A stretch of DNA of 5,108 nucleotides from the NCBI GenBank assembly GCA_030705665.1, contig JAUZQA010000329.1, positions 1-5,108 on the forward strand, given 5' to 3'. The position numbers and the translations under genes are program-made. Below are positions 4,096 through 5,108 of this stretch, piece after piece (within the stretch, counting starts at the first letter, position 1; each line of letters opens with the position of its first letter). This DNA is from Bacillota bacterium (GTDB lineage Bacteria > Bacillota > Bacilli > Bacillales_B > DSM-18226). The notes under the pieces are model-generated. The model had not been told where the DNA came from, did no database searches, and worked only from the letters and a program-made list of their open reading frames with translations.

Positions 4096-5108
4096 GTGAC
4101 CAATGATAGTGATTCACAGCATTCAATGAGCAATCGTTCAGCTGAGATTAAGATGTACCCTAGCTCAGTAGTGCCTGTTAATGCTCCTGCAGGAACAAAA
4201 CTAGTGAAAGTCCCCGTGGTGCTTACTGAACTTGATGTTACCAGCCAACTTGTGGCCAATATTACGTTTCCCGAGCCGGTTCTCGAAATAAAGGACATTC
4301 AAAAAAAACTAAAGATTATACAGTCACGGTTGCTGCAATCTGTCGGTCCATCGGACACAGCAAAGTTTACCCTTTTTTTAAGAGGATTTGTACGAAAGGA
4401 CATAAAGTATGCCACCCCAGAGCCTCCCGTAACAAATATTAAAGGTGTACCCTCACAATTGCGATCTCTTACAATCGACATCCCTTTTGAGTGTTCAACA
4501 ACAATTCCTGCCAGAGCCTTTTCCACACTTCCCAAAAATATGAATATAAACTCTCGAGATGAATTTGATTTCTTTCAGGCTCAAAATTTAGGTTTCGGTT
4601 TCCCTGAAAAAGATCAACTGCTTTCGAGTAATCTATCAGAATTCCAGCAAAATAGTGAGCAGTTCCTAAATGACATTGTGTATACTGAACTACTGCAAAG
4701 TAACATCACAGAATGGGACGAAGCGATTGATCGTACCCCTTTGCCTTTCGCATCAATTGGAGAAGGTTATTTTACAAAGATTGTGGAAAAGATGGTTTTA
4801 ACGTTTAGAATAAAACTTTTACAAAATCAGCAGACCTTTGTACCTATTACACCGCCTCCAACTACAACACCTGTTCCAACGACGACGCCTGTTCCAACTA
4901 CAACACCCGTTCCAACGACGACACCGATTCCAACCACGACACCAATTCCAACTACAACACCGATTCCAACGACGACGCCTGTTCCAACTACAACACCCGT
5001 TCCAACGACGACACCCATTCCAACGACGACACCCATTCCAACGACGACACCCATTCCAACGACGACACCGATTCCAACGACGACACCCATTCCAACGACG
5101 ACACCGAT
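4096..5108 (+). CDS. Spore-surface protein paralogue 4 with Pro/Thr repeat stalk (partial, runs off the right edge)
   Basis: The reading frame starts at GTG 4096 and is still open at the window end, 337 complete codons later. Residues 1-246 align with genes 1 and 2. The core begins at Lys38 (KVPVVL), then come LFLRGFVRKDIKY, VPFEC-like IPFEC with Cys133, DFFQAQNLG from residue 158, GFPEKDQLL, ITEWDEAIDR and LLQNQQ. Three cysteines kept in genes 1 and 2 are gone: neither N-terminal arm cysteine is present (the second is Tyr), and the TPC motif reads TPE at residue 109. After residue 252 comes one degenerate PPPTTT and then 13 full P(V/I)PTTT units (259-336), with a fourteenth cut by the edge. 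Such Pro/Thr arrays form extended stalks and are common O-glycosylation targets, as in mucin-like and exosporium filament proteins; that use here is inferred. The C-terminus is not visible. Confidence 0.88.
   Translation, partial: MTNDSDSQHSMSNRSAEIKMYPSSVVPVNAPAGTKLVKVPVVLTELDVTSQLVANITFPEPVLEIKDIQKKLKIIQSRLLQSVGPSDTAKFTLFLRGFVRKDIKYATPEPPVTNIKGVPSQLRSLTIDIPFECSTTIPARAFSTLPKNMNINSRDEFDFFQAQNLGFGFPEKDQLLSSNLSEFQQNSEQFLNDIVYTELLQSNITEWDEAIDRTPLPFASIGEGYFTKIVEKMVLTFRIKLLQNQQTFVPITPPPTTTPVPTTTPVPTTTPVPTTTPIPTTTPIPTTTPIPTTTPVPTTTPVPTTTPIPTTTPIPTTTPIPTTTPIPTTTPIPTTTP
4852..5108 (+). repeat. 18-base tandem repeat encoding PxPTTT
   Basis: A degenerate first unit (4852-4869) is followed by 13 complete 18-base units (4870-5103) and a partial one at the edge. 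Position 2 is V,V,V,I,I,I,V,V,I,I,I,I,I. Two synonymous versions of the TTT codons alternate in the early part, ACTACAACA and ACGACGACA/G. The last five units are nearly identical, while the first seven are mixed. Positions 4874-4925 and 4964-5015 match exactly at a 90-base offset, showing a five-unit duplication. Confidence 0.97.

Noticed and set aside
4827..5090. Minus-strand open frame with VVVG-type repeats
   Set aside because: It is only the reverse reading of the PxPTTT array, which is in frame with a conserved core on the plus strand and has its own ribosome site.
4852..5108. CRISPR-like array
   Set aside because: The 18-base units are directly adjacent with no unique spacers, and they translate as a continuous protein repeat.

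Overview
The window looks like a low-GC, spore-forming member of the Firmicutes (Bacillaceae type). The coding sequences are AT-rich, most start behind strong AGGAGG Shine-Dalgarno sites, and four candidate promoters match the late mother-cell sporulation consensus (CATA-N3-TA, sigma-K or sigma-E type). I cannot name a species. No phage, IS, tRNA, rRNA or CRISPR sequence is visible.

The window holds five protein genes that all seem to carry the same beta-rich core. The core has a K-V/I-P-V-V/L-L strand, an I-K-K segment, an F-L-R-G-F-V-R-K-x-I-x-Y-like segment and a V-P-F-E-C strand. It resembles the SPOCS/DUF3794 domain of spore-surface proteins, including the exosporium proteins of the CsxC type; this family call is from memory of the pattern and needs a profile search. 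Genes 1 (48-803), 2 (1017-1835) and 4 (4096 to beyond the window end) are close paralogues. Gene 3 (1909-2730) is a divergent, cysteine-rich member with a Gly/Ala-rich hydrophobic tail. Gene 5 (3746-2826, minus strand) joins a charged, His/Glu-rich N-terminal half to a divergent copy of the core.

Layout: gene 1 has a promoter -10 at the very left edge. Gene 2 has its own promoter at 939-967, and gene 3 probably shares its transcript, since no terminator or clear promoter lies in the 73 bases between them. A bidirectional terminator (2739-2779) separates gene 3 from the convergent gene 5. Between gene 5 and gene 4, about 350 bases hold divergent late-sporulation promoters, a possible decayed gene end with a hairpin, and a striking palindrome built around the gene 4 promoter. 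Gene 4 runs off the right edge through an array of PxPTTT repeats.

Working model (inference): the proteins are made in the mother cell late in sporulation and build part of the spore surface. Paralogues share the assembly core and differ in their C-terminal tails: none, short, hydrophobic, or a long Pro/Thr stalk that could be O-glycosylated. The stalked paralogue has also lost three of the four cysteines shared by genes 1 and 2, which suggests it has a different place in the structure.
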